Shown here: positions 8,402 through 17,059 of the stretch, in pieces | How positions within the stretch are numbered: position 1 is the first letter of the stretch | Layout: each line of letters starts with the position of its first letter | Source of the DNA: Candidatus Rariloculus versatilis | GTDB lineage: Bacteria; Pseudomonadota; Gammaproteobacteria; Steroidobacterales; Rariloculaceae | Direction: 5' to 3' | Length of the DNA stretch: 43,851 nucleotides | Assembly (NCBI GenBank): GCA_028278665.1 | Contig: JAQAJI010000036.1 | Coordinates: 3,246-47,096, forward strand | Notes under the pieces: model-generated | Databases searched by the model: none | What the model saw: the letters and a program-made list of their open reading frames with translations, nothing else | What the model was told of the DNA's origin: nothing | Translations under genes and position numbers: made by a program

Positions 8402-9940
8402 ATGCGTACCATCACGATGCGCCAGGACTCGAACAACGCGCCTCTCATCGCGCAAGCTGCGGCACTGACCGTGGCGGCATCGGCATGCTGGCTCACGACG
8501 GCGGTCGCGGCGCTGCCGCCCGTCCCCGTGCCCGTCGAAAACCCGGTCACCGAAGAAAAGCGCATTCTCGGCAAGGTCCTGTTCTGGGACGAGCAGTTGT
8601 CGAGCGACAACACGGTCGCCTGCGGTACCTGCCACGTACCTGCCGCCGGCGGTGGGGACCCTCGCAGCGGGAGGCATCCCGGCATCGATCCCGGCACGAT
8701 AGACGATGTCCGGGGCTCGCCCGGCATCGTGAGCCTCGACAGCCACGGCCGACCGACTGAGCACCCCGTCTTCGGCTTCGAACGCCAGGTTACGTCTCGC
8801 CTGAGCTTGTCCAATTTCGGTTCGTTATGGGCCAGTGAAGCGTTCTGGGACGGCAGCGCGGCAGGCGAGTTCCGCGACCCCCTGACGGGACGGGTCGCGA
8901 TCGAAGCAGGCGGAGCACTCGAGAACCAGGCACTTGCGGCGCTCTCGAACGAGGCCGAAATGGCAAAGCACGGACGTACCTGGCAGGAACTCACAACCAA
9001 GCTTGTCCGAGCGACTCCGTTGGGTGTCGCAAGCGATCTGCCCGACGACCTCGCCACGGCGCTTCGCGACTCGCCTGGCTATCCGAAGCTCTTCGCCGAC
9101 GCGTTCGGCGACCCGGCGATTACCCCGGTGCGCATCGCGTTCGCGATCGCGAGCTACGAACGGACGCTTCTGCCGAATCAGACGCCATGGGACCGCCACC
9201 AGGCGGGCGATTCCGACGCGATGAGCGAGGTCGAAATCCTCGGCTGGCAGGCGATGCAGGACTTTCAGTGCGTCAAGTGCCACGAAGCGCCATTGTTCAC
9301 GAACAACGACTACTTCAACATCGGGCTAAGACGCGCCGACTACGACCCTGGCCGGCAGGCCGTTACGGGCGATCCCGAAGATGCAGGCGAAGTTCGGGTG
9401 CCGAGCCTCAGGAACGTGGGCCTCAGGCCCCGGTTCATGCACACAGGGGAGTTTCAGACGCTCGGCGCCGCCATCGGCTTTTATCGCACGGGCGCCGTCC
9501 TGGCCGAGCGCGACGTGATCCCGGGCGGAGGCAACTATGCCTTCAACATGAGCAACGTGACAGAGGGCGATATCCGCGCGTTTCTCGAAAACGCGCTGAC
9601 CGATCCGCGCGTACGCGACGAACGATTCCCGTTCGATCGACCTGCACTCAGGACCGAACGCCACGGCGCCGATGCGCTACCGCCCGTCGCGCCACGCAAT
9701 TTCGGGGCGACTGCCGGGGAAAACTCGCTCACGCTGAGCTGGGACTCCCCCGCGGACAACACCGGCGTCGTCGACTACGTCCTTGCGCGCGACGGCAGCG
9801 TCATCGCGCTGCTTACCGCGACGTCCTTCGTGGATGCCGATCCACCACTGGCGTCGTCCGTAACCTATACTCTGCTCGCACGCGACGCCGCGCAGAACGA
9901 ATCCCCTCCCGCGCGGCTGACGATCTCCAGAGCCCAATGA
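8402..9940 (+). CDS. Di-heme cytochrome c peroxidase/MauG-family protein with C-terminal FN3 domain
   Basis: A 512-residue exported protein. The signal peptide ends near TAVAALPPVP. Heme-binding CxxCH motifs are ACGTCHVP (about residue 80) and CVKCHEAP (about 293). The family segments EKRILGKVLFWDEQLSSDNTVAC, LSNFGSLWASEAFWDGSA, FAIASYERTLLPNQTPWDR and VPSLRNVGLRPRFMHTGEFQTL are present. It would act in the periplasm on peroxide or as a MauG-like oxidase. Unusually, residues from about 425 to the end (PVAPRNFGATAGENSLTLSW to YTLLARDAAQNES) form a fibronectin type III-like domain. The start is ATG 8402; ATG 8417 is an alternative. The stop overlaps the hemerythrin-like gene by 4 bases (ATGA), implying translational coupling. 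Confidence 0.9.
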   Translation: MRTITMRQDSNNAPLIAQAAALTVAASACWLTTAVAALPPVPVPVENPVTEEKRILGKVLFWDEQLSSDNTVACGTCHVPAAGGGDPRSGRHPGIDPGTIDDVRGSPGIVSLDSHGRPTEHPVFGFERQVTSRLSLSNFGSLWASEAFWDGSAAGEFRDPLTGRVAIEAGGALENQALAALSNEAEMAKHGRTWQELTTKLVRATPLGVASDLPDDLATALRDSPGYPKLFADAFGDPAITPVRIAFAIASYERTLLPNQTPWDRHQAGDSDAMSEVEILGWQAMQDFQCVKCHEAPLFTNNDYFNIGLRRADYDPGRQAVTGDPEDAGEVRVPSLRNVGLRPRFMHTGEFQTLGAAIGFYRTGAVLAERDVIPGGGNYAFNMSNVTEGDIRAFLENALTDPRVRDERFPFDRPALRTERHGADALPPVAPRNFGATAGENSLTLSWDSPADNTGVVDYVLARDGSVIALLTATSFVDADPPLASSVTYTLLARDAAQNESPPARLTISRAQ

Positions 9941-10527
9941 CCGAAAATGCACTGCGCAAGACTCGAGACCTCGCGGGTCTCGATCTCGACAGCCGCACGG
10001 GCTGGCCAGCCGAGTTGCGCGTGCTGCTCGACAAGATTCCGCGCGAAACCTGGAGATCCAGACCGTCGCCGGTCGCCGAGTTCTGGCTCGACAAGCACGA
10101 CTGGTTCCGCCACCAGTGCACGGCACTGAAGTCCGCAGGCGACGATTACCGCGAAGGGCGCAGCGATGCAATGGTCTTCGCGAGCTGGCTCGCGCCGCGC
10201 CTGCAGAACTTCCTGGCGCACCTGCACGGGCATCACCAGATCGAGGACTACCACTACTTCCCGGCGTTCCGCGCCGCCGAAGAGCGGCTGGCGCCAGGTT
10301 TCGACGCTCTCGCAGCCGACCACGAACTGCTGCACGAAGGAATCTCCGAGCTCGTAACGACCGTCAACGCCTTTTTCGAGGCGCTGCGCGGCGAGAATGC
10401 GGACGACGCCTCGCGTCACGCAGCCGACCGCTACATCGCCTGTAGCGAGACGACGTTCAGGCGGCTGCTGCGCCACCTCGGCGACGAGGAAGACCTTATC
10501 ATCCCGGTCATGCTCGACCGCGGCTGA
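9937..10527 (+). CDS. Hemerythrin-like domain protein
   Basis: A 196-residue cytoplasmic protein (no signal peptide) with a hemerythrin HHE-type pattern: KHDWFRHQ, HLHGHHQIEDYHYFPAF, DHELLHEGISEL and a C-terminal HLGDEEDLIIPVML. These His, Glu and Asp residues are those expected to hold a di-iron centre in a four-helix bundle. The family binds oxygen or senses oxygen, NO or iron. The ATG overlaps the stop of the preceding di-heme peroxidase by 4 bases, so the two are made together, although one protein is exported and the other apparently is not. The actual role is not known. Confidence 0.85.
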   Translation: MTENALRKTRDLAGLDLDSRTGWPAELRVLLDKIPRETWRSRPSPVAEFWLDKHDWFRHQCTALKSAGDDYREGRSDAMVFASWLAPRLQNFLAHLHGHHQIEDYHYFPAFRAAEERLAPGFDALAADHELLHEGISELVTTVNAFFEALRGENADDASRHAADRYIACSETTFRRLLRHLGDEEDLIIPVMLDRG

Positions 10528-10607
10528 AAGACGCGCTTGACGGTACCCCCGACGGGCTGTGAGGTCGTGGTGTGGTCAAGGCTTGACGGAACCCGCGCAT
10601 TCGGGGC

Positions 10608-13037
10608 TCAGCGGTCGGGCGCCAGATCCTCGACGATCCGGTGGTGCCGCAAGTCCGCGATGACCTCCCTGACGCGCAGCGCGGCACGTTCGACGGTCAA
10701 GCTTCGGTGGATATCCCGAGACGAGGTCGCGACGTAGAACCGGTATTCGCCCGGGTCGACGATCCATGCGCGCTCGTCCGGGTCGAACGAGGCGAGATCC
10801 TCGACCCGTATGTCCATTTCAAGCGTCTGCGACTGGCCGGTATCGAGCAACGCGGTCTTGGCATAGGCGCGCAGTTCCCGGATCGGCTTGACGAGCCGCT
10901 CCGACGGCGCTTCAACGTAGATCTGCACAACCTCCTTGCCGGCGAGATCGCCGGTATTCGTTACCGTCACGGCGGTGCGGTAGCCGGAATCGGTGAGTGT
11001 GGGCTGCAGCGCGTGCACCTCGAACGTGGTGTAGGACAGGCCGTGGCCGAAGGGCCAGGCCGGCTCCACGCCGAACGTGTCGTAGTAGCGGTAACCGACA
11101 AAGAGGCCATCGCGATACTCGACCTGCGCCGGCCTGCCGCGCGACAAGGCCCCGAACCCGGGCACCTCCTCGTCCGACAGTTCGATACCCGGAAAGCTCA
11201 TCGCCGAGGCCGCCGACGGTACGTCGCTGTACGCGAGCGGGAAGGACGTCGGCAACTTGCCCGACGGGTTGACCCTGCCCGTCAGCACGTCGACGACCGC
11301 GTGCCCGGCCTCCTGTCCGCCCTGCCAGGGCAGGATGATCGCGTCGGCGTGTTCGCGCCAGCTCGCGGTTTCGATGACGTTGCCGACATTGAGGATCACG
11401 ACCACCTTCTTCTGCTCGGCGCGGAACGCTGCCGAAACGTCGGCGAGCATCGTTTGCTCGGCCTGGGTCAAATCGAAATCGCCCTCGATGTCGCGGTCCT
11501 GAAACTCGCCGGAACTGCGTCCGATCGTGATTACGGCAAGATCGGCGGTCTGCGCGGCCCGCTCGATCGCGGCCGGATCGAGCGGCATTTCGGGAATCAA
11601 CGGCACGAGCTCGAAGAAAAACTCGGGCTCGGGCAATTTGGCTTCCTCGACAGCGCGGTACTCGGCATAGGTTTGCGCGAGTTCCGCCTCGATCTCGAAA
11701 CCCGCCTCCTCGAGCCCCTGCACGAGCGATACGGTATAAGCCTCGTTGACGTCGCCGCTGCCGGAACCGCCCGCAATGAACTCGTACGAGGTCGCGCCAA
11801 ACGCGGCGATGCTTCTTTCGTTGTCGGCCAGCGGCAGCACTGCGCCGTCGTTCTTGAGCAGCACCGTGCCTTCGGCCGCAGCCGCGCGTGCCGTTGCGGC
11901 GTGCGCCTCAAGATCGGGCTCGTTGCTGTACGCATACCCTTGCTGCGAACGCGACCGCGCAACCATCGTCAGGATGCGCTCTACGTTGAAATCGAGTTCC
12001 GCCTCGGTAAGTTCGCCGGTCTCAAGCGCGCGGCGAATCGCTTCGCTGCGCTCGGGCACGCCCGGCATCAGCAGATTGTTGCCGGCCTTCATCTGGGCGA
12101 CCGGGTCATCGCCGGCAAACCAGTCGGTCATGACAACGCCTTCGAAGCCCCACTCGTCACGCAACACGGTGGTCAGCAGATCGCGCGACTCCGACACGGG
12201 GCTGCCGTTGATCTGGTTGTAGGCGCTCATGATCGCCCAGGGCTGTGAGCGTTCGACCGCGATTTCCCAACCGCGCAGGTAGATTTCGCGCAGCGTGCGT
12301 TCGTTGATCAGCGTATCGATGAGCTGACGGTTCGTTTCCTGATTGTTGGCAAGGTAATGCTTGATCGTCGCGCCGACGCCGTTGGACTCCACACCGTTGA
12401 CCACGGCAGCGGCCATCGTCCCGGACAACAGCGGGTCTTCGGAGAAATACTCGAAATTGCGCCCCCCGAGCGGATTGCGGTGCAGGTTCATGCCTGGCGC
12501 GAGAAACACATCGACACCGTACTCCCTGATTTCCTCGCCCATCGCGACACCGACCCGTTCGACGAGTTCGATGTCCCAGGTCGATGCGAGCGCCGTCGCC
12601 ACCGGGAACGCCGTCGCGTAGTAGGTCGCATCGTCGTTCTCGCGCTGCGGGAGAATGCGCAGACCCGCCGGCCCGTCCGCGAGAGCCGCGTCGCGAATGC
12701 CAAACTCGGGCAGCGCAACCGTGTAGCCTGCAGCGCCCGGAACCCTGTCGATGTCCTGCTCGAGGCTCTCGGGGTCGCCGCGTGAACCGCTGACGAGACG
12801 CGCCTTCTGCTCGACGTCAAGTTGAGCCATCCACGCGCGTACCTGGGCATCCACCGCGGCAGCCTCGGCGCTCGCGCGAGCCGCCCCGGCGGCATCGTCC
12901 GTCACGTCCGGGCGCTCCGCGATGTCGTTCGCTTCGGCGGGCACCGTCTCGGCAGGTTGCGCTGCCGGGTTGTCCGGCGTGGAATCAGTGCACGCGGCAG
13001 CGAGCGCCGCGAGAAGCACGATGACTATGGCTCGCAT
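10608..13037 (-). CDS. Glycoside hydrolase family 3 lipoprotein (beta-glucosidase-like)
   Basis: An 809-residue exported lipoprotein: MRAIVIVLLAALAAAC gives a lipobox with Cys16, followed by an acidic low-complexity linker to about residue 60. The GH3 N-domain shows DGPAGLRI, NLHRNPLGGRNFEYFSEDP, ATIKHYLANNQETNR and the nucleophile segment GVVMTDW (Asp305). The second domain has EGTVLLKNDGAVLPL, ITIGRSSGEFQDRD, LPWQGGQEAGHAV, VNPSGKLPTSFP and YDTFGVEPAWPFGHGLSYTTFE. The C-terminus is the FN3-like GH3 domain (VTVTNTGDLAGKEVVQIYVE). It would release sugars from beta-glucosides at the outer membrane; exact specificity cannot be read. It is monocistronic and convergent with the hemerythrin-like gene. 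Confidence 0.92.
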   Translation of the reverse strand: MRAIVIVLLAALAAACTDSTPDNPAAQPAETVPAEANDIAERPDVTDDAAGAARASAEAAAVDAQVRAWMAQLDVEQKARLVSGSRGDPESLEQDIDRVPGAAGYTVALPEFGIRDAALADGPAGLRILPQRENDDATYYATAFPVATALASTWDIELVERVGVAMGEEIREYGVDVFLAPGMNLHRNPLGGRNFEYFSEDPLLSGTMAAAVVNGVESNGVGATIKHYLANNQETNRQLIDTLINERTLREIYLRGWEIAVERSQPWAIMSAYNQINGSPVSESRDLLTTVLRDEWGFEGVVMTDWFAGDDPVAQMKAGNNLLMPGVPERSEAIRRALETGELTEAELDFNVERILTMVARSRSQQGYAYSNEPDLEAHAATARAAAAEGTVLLKNDGAVLPLADNERSIAAFGATSYEFIAGGSGSGDVNEAYTVSLVQGLEEAGFEIEAELAQTYAEYRAVEEAKLPEPEFFFELVPLIPEMPLDPAAIERAAQTADLAVITIGRSSGEFQDRDIEGDFDLTQAEQTMLADVSAAFRAEQKKVVVILNVGNVIETASWREHADAIILPWQGGQEAGHAVVDVLTGRVNPSGKLPTSFPLAYSDVPSAASAMSFPGIELSDEEVPGFGALSRGRPAQVEYRDGLFVGYRYYDTFGVEPAWPFGHGLSYTTFEVHALQPTLTDSGYRTAVTVTNTGDLAGKEVVQIYVEAPSERLVKPIRELRAYAKTALLDTGQSQTLEMDIRVEDLASFDPDERAWIVDPGEYRFYVATSSRDIHRSLTVERAALRVREVIADLRHHRIVEDLAPDR

Positions 13038-13122
13038 TTCAGCTCCCGATGGTCATTGCAGTCAGTCTGCCGACGTTTCCGCCGTTGAGCGGCAAGGCTT
13101 GAGCGCGGTCCCTTGTCAGCGC

Positions 13123-13563
13123 TCAGGACGCGTCGGAATCCTGCAAGGGCGCGCCGTGCAGGTCTTCGGCCCGTTCGACCTTGACGAGCACCGCGAATCC
13201 GTTTCTTTCCGGATCGCGTTCGCGCTCGATCTGCAGGATCCTGTCCCAGACCTGGTCGCGGATCGGACCGTCCTTGTATACCGTCGCCGTTCCGAAAAAC
13301 CGCGCGACGCCCGCAAATGGCAGCAGGCTCTCCCGGAGTTCGGCCTTCTGGTAGAAGACCATGATCTTGTCGCCATCGGCGATATCGCTCACGCCGCCCC
13401 GGCTGCGTTCCCAGAACGCTATCGTATCGTCGTCGAATACGCAGGTGCTGCCGCGCAGGGAAATCCGCGGGTAACCGTCGCCATCCACGGTTCCGAGCAG
13501 CGGTGTATCCGGCCACAAGGCGTCGTTGATGTGCGGCTGCAGCGCTGTGGGGATCTTCGCCAT
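13123..13563 (-). CDS. Pyridoxamine 5'-phosphate oxidase family (FMN-binding split barrel) protein
   Basis: A 146-residue cytoplasmic protein beginning MAKIPTALQPHINDALW, with PLLGTVDGDGYPRISLRGS, FDDDTIAFWERSRGG, KIMVFYQ and ARFFGTATVYKDG. This is the layout of general-stress or PPOX-like FMN proteins: a first strand with G-x-P-x-x-S and a central x-x-F-Y/W strand. The ATG at 13563 is preferred over an upstream start because GGAG is correctly spaced and the domain begins there. Members may reduce cofactors or simply bind flavin or heme; function cannot be assigned. It lies on the same strand as, and upstream of, the GH3 gene, 85 bases apart. Confidence 0.8.
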   Translation of the reverse strand: MAKIPTALQPHINDALWPDTPLLGTVDGDGYPRISLRGSTCVFDDDTIAFWERSRGGVSDIADGDKIMVFYQKAELRESLLPFAGVARFFGTATVYKDGPIRDQVWDRILQIERERDPERNGFAVLVKVERAEDLHGAPLQDSDAS

Positions 13564-13738
13564 GATTCGCTCCGCAAGAAACCGGCTCAGTTTATCGACG
13601 GCGCAAACGCCCGCCAAGCACCGCAGGCTCGGTGTCGAAACAAGACCGTCGTCTCGAACCGCTCCGGACCCACGAGGACCCCTCTCGATTGCCGACGGCG
13701 GCTCCCGACGAGTCCGGACCCTGGCCTGCAGCGAACAC

Positions 13739-14350
13739 TCAACCGCGCCTGAACACGACCGTCAGGTTGTTGGCCGGCATCTCGACGACTTCGTCGAGCA
13801 CGAAGCCATATTTGCCGGCTTCGGCTGCGACGTCGTCTAGATCGCGAACGCCCCACTCGGCGTTCCGGGCCTTGAGGTTCGCATCGAAGGCCTCGTTGCT
13901 CGGCGCAGTGTGCCGGCCTTCGCGCCTGTAGGGACCGTAGAGCACGAGAGGCGCGGTTTCTCCAAGGACACCGGCGACGCCGCGAAACAACGCTTCGGTC
14001 GCTGTCCACGGCGAGATGTGGATCATGTTGATGCACACCACCGCATCGGCGCCCGGGACCGGCCAGGGCTGCTCATGCACGTCGAACCGCAGCGGCATTC
14101 TCGCATTGGCGAGCGCACTCGCATCGACGAGCGACTCGATCCAGGCGAGCGCGCGGCCGTCGGAGTCGCTCGGCTGCCAGACGAGTTCCGGCAGCGCCCG
14201 TGCGAAATACACGACGTGCTGACCCGTGCCGCTCGCGATCTCCAGCACCGTTCCCGTCCGCGGCAGCACGCGTTGCAGCACGTCGAGGATCGGCGCCTTG
14301 TTGCGCTCCGCCGCGGCGTTGCTGACGACGTTGGGGTGGTGCCGGGGCAT
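13739..14350 (-). CDS. DUF938 family SAM-dependent methyltransferase
   Basis: A 203-residue protein matching the usual ~200 of DUF938. The SAM-binding motif VLEIASGTGQHVVYFARALP follows a conserved N-terminus with SNAAAERNKAPILDVL. Other family features are WQPSDSDGRALAWIESL, VVCINMIHISPWTATEALFRG, VLYGPYRREGRHTAPSNEAFDANLKARN and WGVRDLDDV. The substrate is unknown. The start at 14350 (MPRHHPNVV) gives family length; a longer upstream frame lacks similarity. The gene is divergent from the S41 peptidase, with a dispersed repeat between them. Confidence 0.85.
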   Translation of the reverse strand: MPRHHPNVVSNAAAERNKAPILDVLQRVLPRTGTVLEIASGTGQHVVYFARALPELVWQPSDSDGRALAWIESLVDASALANARMPLRFDVHEQPWPVPGADAVVCINMIHISPWTATEALFRGVAGVLGETAPLVLYGPYRREGRHTAPSNEAFDANLKARNAEWGVRDLDDVAAEAGKYGFVLDEVVEMPANNLTVVFRRG

Positions 14351-14697
14351 GGCGGTATTGTGCCGGAATCGACGTGCCCGCGCGCAGCGTGAACGGTTCG
14401 CCGCAGGCAGGGTCTCATGACGTACAATTCCGGACATTCTGTGAAGTTTCGGCCGATGCAAAAGTCCCGCCACTGTGCCAAACGCCCGAGTCGCAGGAAG
14501 TCGTGGCTGCAATTCCGCTCTTTTCGCCCCATCGCCCGGTCGATTTCGTCAAACATGGCTCGATACTCTCCTCAATCGATCGACCGAACCGACGGCGATA
14601 GCGAATTGTCTCGATCGCGACTTTCTGCGACGCAGGCTCCTGGCGGGCAATGGCGCATCGCATCCGCCATTGCCCGTGCAGCAAGGGAGCAGAGTTT
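14351..14697. other. 347-bp divergent intergenic region carrying a dispersed repeat
   Basis: No gene supported. About half of the region is repeat copy B (14487-14641). Short frames on both strands run through it without domain signals. AAGGGAG (14683-14689) serves as the ribosome binding site of the S41 gene. Confidence 0.5.
14487..14641 (-). repeat. Dispersed palindromic repeat, copy B
   Basis: Read on the minus strand, 14641-14564 matches 31280-31357 at roughly 67 of 78 positions by hand alignment. Shared blocks are AGGAGCCTGCG, AATTCGCTATCGCCGTC and GATCGATTGAGGAGA. Further on, AGAGCGGAATTGCAGCC and TTCCTGCG also match copy A. The ends form an imperfect inverted repeat. It is non-coding, probably a REP- or MITE-like element. 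Confidence 0.7.
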
Positions 14698-16488
14698 GTG
14701 AACGCGATGCGTTTTCGACACGTCCTTATCGTTCTCGCGATCTGCGCTCTGGCGGCCTGCGGGGGCGGGGGCAGCTCGACTCCGCCGCCGCCAGCGGAGC
14801 CGCCACCCGTCCAGCAGCAGCCGCCGGACCCGCCTCCGGATCCACCACCGGACCCGCCACCGGACCCGCCTACAGATCCGGATCCACCGCCGGATCCTCC
14901 CACGGACCCGGATCCACCACCCGATCCGCCCACGGATCCGGATCCACCACCGGACCCGGACCCCGAACCACCGCCGCCGCAAGGTTCAACCTGGACGCCG
15001 AACGTCTTCCTGCCGGCCGAGACCTTTGCTGCGCAGTGCGAAAACCCGCGTAGCGGCACCGACCCGGAAACGGGCCGGCCCTACCCGGACATTCAGGGCT
15101 CGACGCTCGCCGAAAACAACTGGCTGCGCTCCTGGAGCAATAACCTGTACCTGTGGTACGACGAGATCGTGGACCGCGACCCCGGGCTGCACCTGACGCG
15201 CGACTACTTCGACCTGCTAAAGACCGAAGAACTCACTCCCTCGGGAAGTCCCAAGGACCGCTTCCACTTCACCTTTACGACCGAAGAGTGGATCCGCCTG
15301 GCGCAATCGGGCGTTTCCGCCGGTTACGGGGTCGAGTGGGCGCTGATCTCGCGCACGGCACCGCGGCACGTCGTCGTTGCGTATACATCTCCGGACACGC
15401 CCGCCACGCGGGCACCGGCGAATCTCGCTCGCGGCGCGGTCGTGCTCGAGATCGACGGCGTGGACGTCGTCAACGCCACGGATGCCGCCGCCGTCGACAC
15501 GTTGAATGCAGGGCTCTTTCCCGACGGTGCCGGCGAAACGCATACCTTCCGGATTAGGGATCCGGGTTCGGACACACCACGCGAGGTCACATTGCGCTCG
15601 GAGTTCGTCACGCTCGAGCCGGTGCAACACGTCAAGACCATCGATACACCAACCGGCACGGTCGGATACATTTTCTTCAGTGACCACATCTCGACGTCGG
15701 AACCCGCGCTCATCGAAGCGGTCAACGAACTCGATCAGGCCGCAATCACCGACCTCGTGCTCGACCTGCGCTACAACGGCGGCGGCTTTCTCTACATCGC
15801 GAGCGAGCTCGCCTACATGGTCGCGGGACCGGTTCCGACAGCAGGACGGACGTTCGAGGAACTGCAGTTCAACGACAAGCACCCGGTTACCAACCCGGTT
15901 ACGGGCAGGGCGCTTACACCTCTGGAGTTCCTGCCGGAGTCGATCGGGGATTCGCAATACCGCGGGACGCGGCTCCCGTCACTGGATCTGCCGCGCGTGT
16001 TCGTCCTGACGGGGCGGGGGACCTGCTCGGCCAGCGAATCGATCATCAACGGCCTGCGCGGCGTCGACGTCGAGGTCATCCAGATCGGCGGATCGACCTG
16101 CGGCAAGCCGTATGGCTTCTACCCGGCCGACAACTGCGGCACGACCTACTTCTCGATTCAGTTCAGGGGCGTGAACGCCAAGGGTTTCGGCGACTATGCC
16201 GACGGTTTCTCGCCGAACAACGTCACCGGCCGGGCCGGCACGACGGTTCCCGGCTGCGCCGTGGCCGACGACTTCACAAGGCCGCTTGGCGACTCCGAGG
16301 AAGGCAGGTTCGCCGCGGCGCTCGCGTACCGGGTAGACGGAACCTGCCCCGCGACTCCGGCAAGCATGATCTTGCGGGATTTTCCCGCGGCCGGGGCCGC
16401 TGCCGGCGCGACCTTGTTTCCCGCGGACGACGTCGCGCTCAATCGGTCGCCGCTGCGTGAAAACCGCTGGCTGGATAAATTACCATGA
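14698..16488 (+). CDS. S41 family peptidase lipoprotein with PDZ-like domain and proline-rich linker
   Basis: A 596-residue exported protease. The GTG at 14698 is preferred because AAGGGAG is well spaced; ATG 14707 is an alternative. The lipobox LAAC gives Cys21, followed by a Gly/Ser run and a Pro-Asp linker (residues ~28-98). Next come NNWLRSWSNNLYLWYDEI, the usual N-terminal helix of secreted S41 proteins, and a PDZ-like region around VVLEIDGVDVV. The catalytic domain follows: TVGYIFFSDHI, LVLDLRYNGGG, then RGTCSASESIINGLRG, which contains the likely nucleophile Ser (about residue 444). It probably acts at the outer membrane or in the periplasm on unfolded or C-terminal peptides. Substrate unknown. 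Confidence 0.87.
   Translation: MNAMRFRHVLIVLAICALAACGGGGSSTPPPPAEPPPVQQQPPDPPPDPPPDPPPDPPTDPDPPPDPPTDPDPPPDPPTDPDPPPDPDPEPPPPQGSTWTPNVFLPAETFAAQCENPRSGTDPETGRPYPDIQGSTLAENNWLRSWSNNLYLWYDEIVDRDPGLHLTRDYFDLLKTEELTPSGSPKDRFHFTFTTEEWIRLAQSGVSAGYGVEWALISRTAPRHVVVAYTSPDTPATRAPANLARGAVVLEIDGVDVVNATDAAAVDTLNAGLFPDGAGETHTFRIRDPGSDTPREVTLRSEFVTLEPVQHVKTIDTPTGTVGYIFFSDHISTSEPALIEAVNELDQAAITDLVLDLRYNGGGFLYIASELAYMVAGPVPTAGRTFEELQFNDKHPVTNPVTGRALTPLEFLPESIGDSQYRGTRLPSLDLPRVFVLTGRGTCSASESIINGLRGVDVEVIQIGGSTCGKPYGFYPADNCGTTYFSIQFRGVNAKGFGDYADGFSPNNVTGRAGTTVPGCAVADDFTRPLGDSEEGRFAAALAYRVDGTCPATPASMILRDFPAAGAAAGATLFPADDVALNRSPLRENRWLDKLP
14821..14964 (+). repeat. In-frame tandem repeat encoding a Pro-Asp linker
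   Basis: Within the S41 gene, short Asp-Pro-Pro-Pro codon repeats pass into three 30-bp units (14872-14901, 14902-14931, 14932-14961). Each encodes TDPDPPPDPP with small variations in the third copy. This is a rigid spacer between the lipid anchor and the protease, and a likely site of length variation between strains. Confidence 0.9.
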
Positions 16489-16655
16489 TGGCCGACTCGC
16501 ACGTGACGCCAGCGAAACGGGGCCCGGTCCGCCGCTGCGGCGCCCGCGTGGGCGATCTGCGTCGCCGACCGCGGGCGAATGCGCAAAAGTCACGTCCGGT
16601 TCCCGCACCGCGCCGGGAATCGCAGAATCTACGGACAGGTAAGAGCACGTAAGGG

Positions 16656-17042
16656 ATGCCTCACGTTTCAATCACGTTTATCGCCGCGACGCTCGTCGTT
16701 TTGTCCGCCTGCCGCGGCGGACGGGCGACGCTCGAGGACGTACCCGCCCTGATTGTGAACCCGACGCCAACGTCGCGGTTCGAACTCACGCGCGTCGTGA
16801 CGACCGCGATCAACGACACGGCCATCGCGCTGGCTGACGACGCGCTGACCGAGACGAGTATGCTGATCCTCGAACGCTCGCCCCCGCGTTCGATCGAGGA
16901 ACAGCCGGCAACCGGCCGCCTGCTCGATCGGCCGGTCCGCTTCCGCCTCGTAATCAACGCTGAGAACTGCGTGCTCATCAACGAGGCTGACGGTCGCCGC
17001 TGGCGCCTTTTTCAGACCGAGTGCATACCGGCGCCGGACTAG
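16656..17042 (+). CDS. Small lipoprotein of unknown function
   Basis: A 128-residue protein starting MPHVSITFIAATLVVLSAC, a lipoprotein signal with Cys19. The mature part has no domain I recognise: DVPALIVNPTPTSRFELTRVVTTAIN, LTETSMLILERSP, RPVRFRLVINAENCVLINEADGRRWRL and a final Cys near the end that could pair with the one in AENC. Many antiparallel strands are predicted by eye. It follows the S41 gene by 167 bases and precedes the dehydrogenase by 17, so it may be co-transcribed with the latter. The ribosome binding site is poor, as AAGGG abuts the ATG. Confidence 0.65.
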   Translation: MPHVSITFIAATLVVLSACRGGRATLEDVPALIVNPTPTSRFELTRVVTTAINDTAIALADDALTETSMLILERSPPRSIEEQPATGRLLDRPVRFRLVINAENCVLINEADGRRWRLFQTECIPAPD

Positions 17043-17059
17043 TACACGAAGCATATGCC

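Noticed and set aside
6523-9057. 844-codon open frame on the minus strand
   Set aside because: It is antisense to two plus-strand genes (hydrolase and di-heme peroxidase) with clear domains, signal peptides and catalytic motifs. The antisense protein shows only Arg/Ala/Val-rich shadow composition typical of GC-rich DNA.
10641-12248. 535-codon plus-strand open frame
   Set aside because: Antisense to the GH3 gene, which carries all family motifs.
14821-14964. CRISPR-like or satellite array
   Set aside because: The short repeats are in frame, encode a Pro-Asp linker in a lipoprotein and lack unique spacers.
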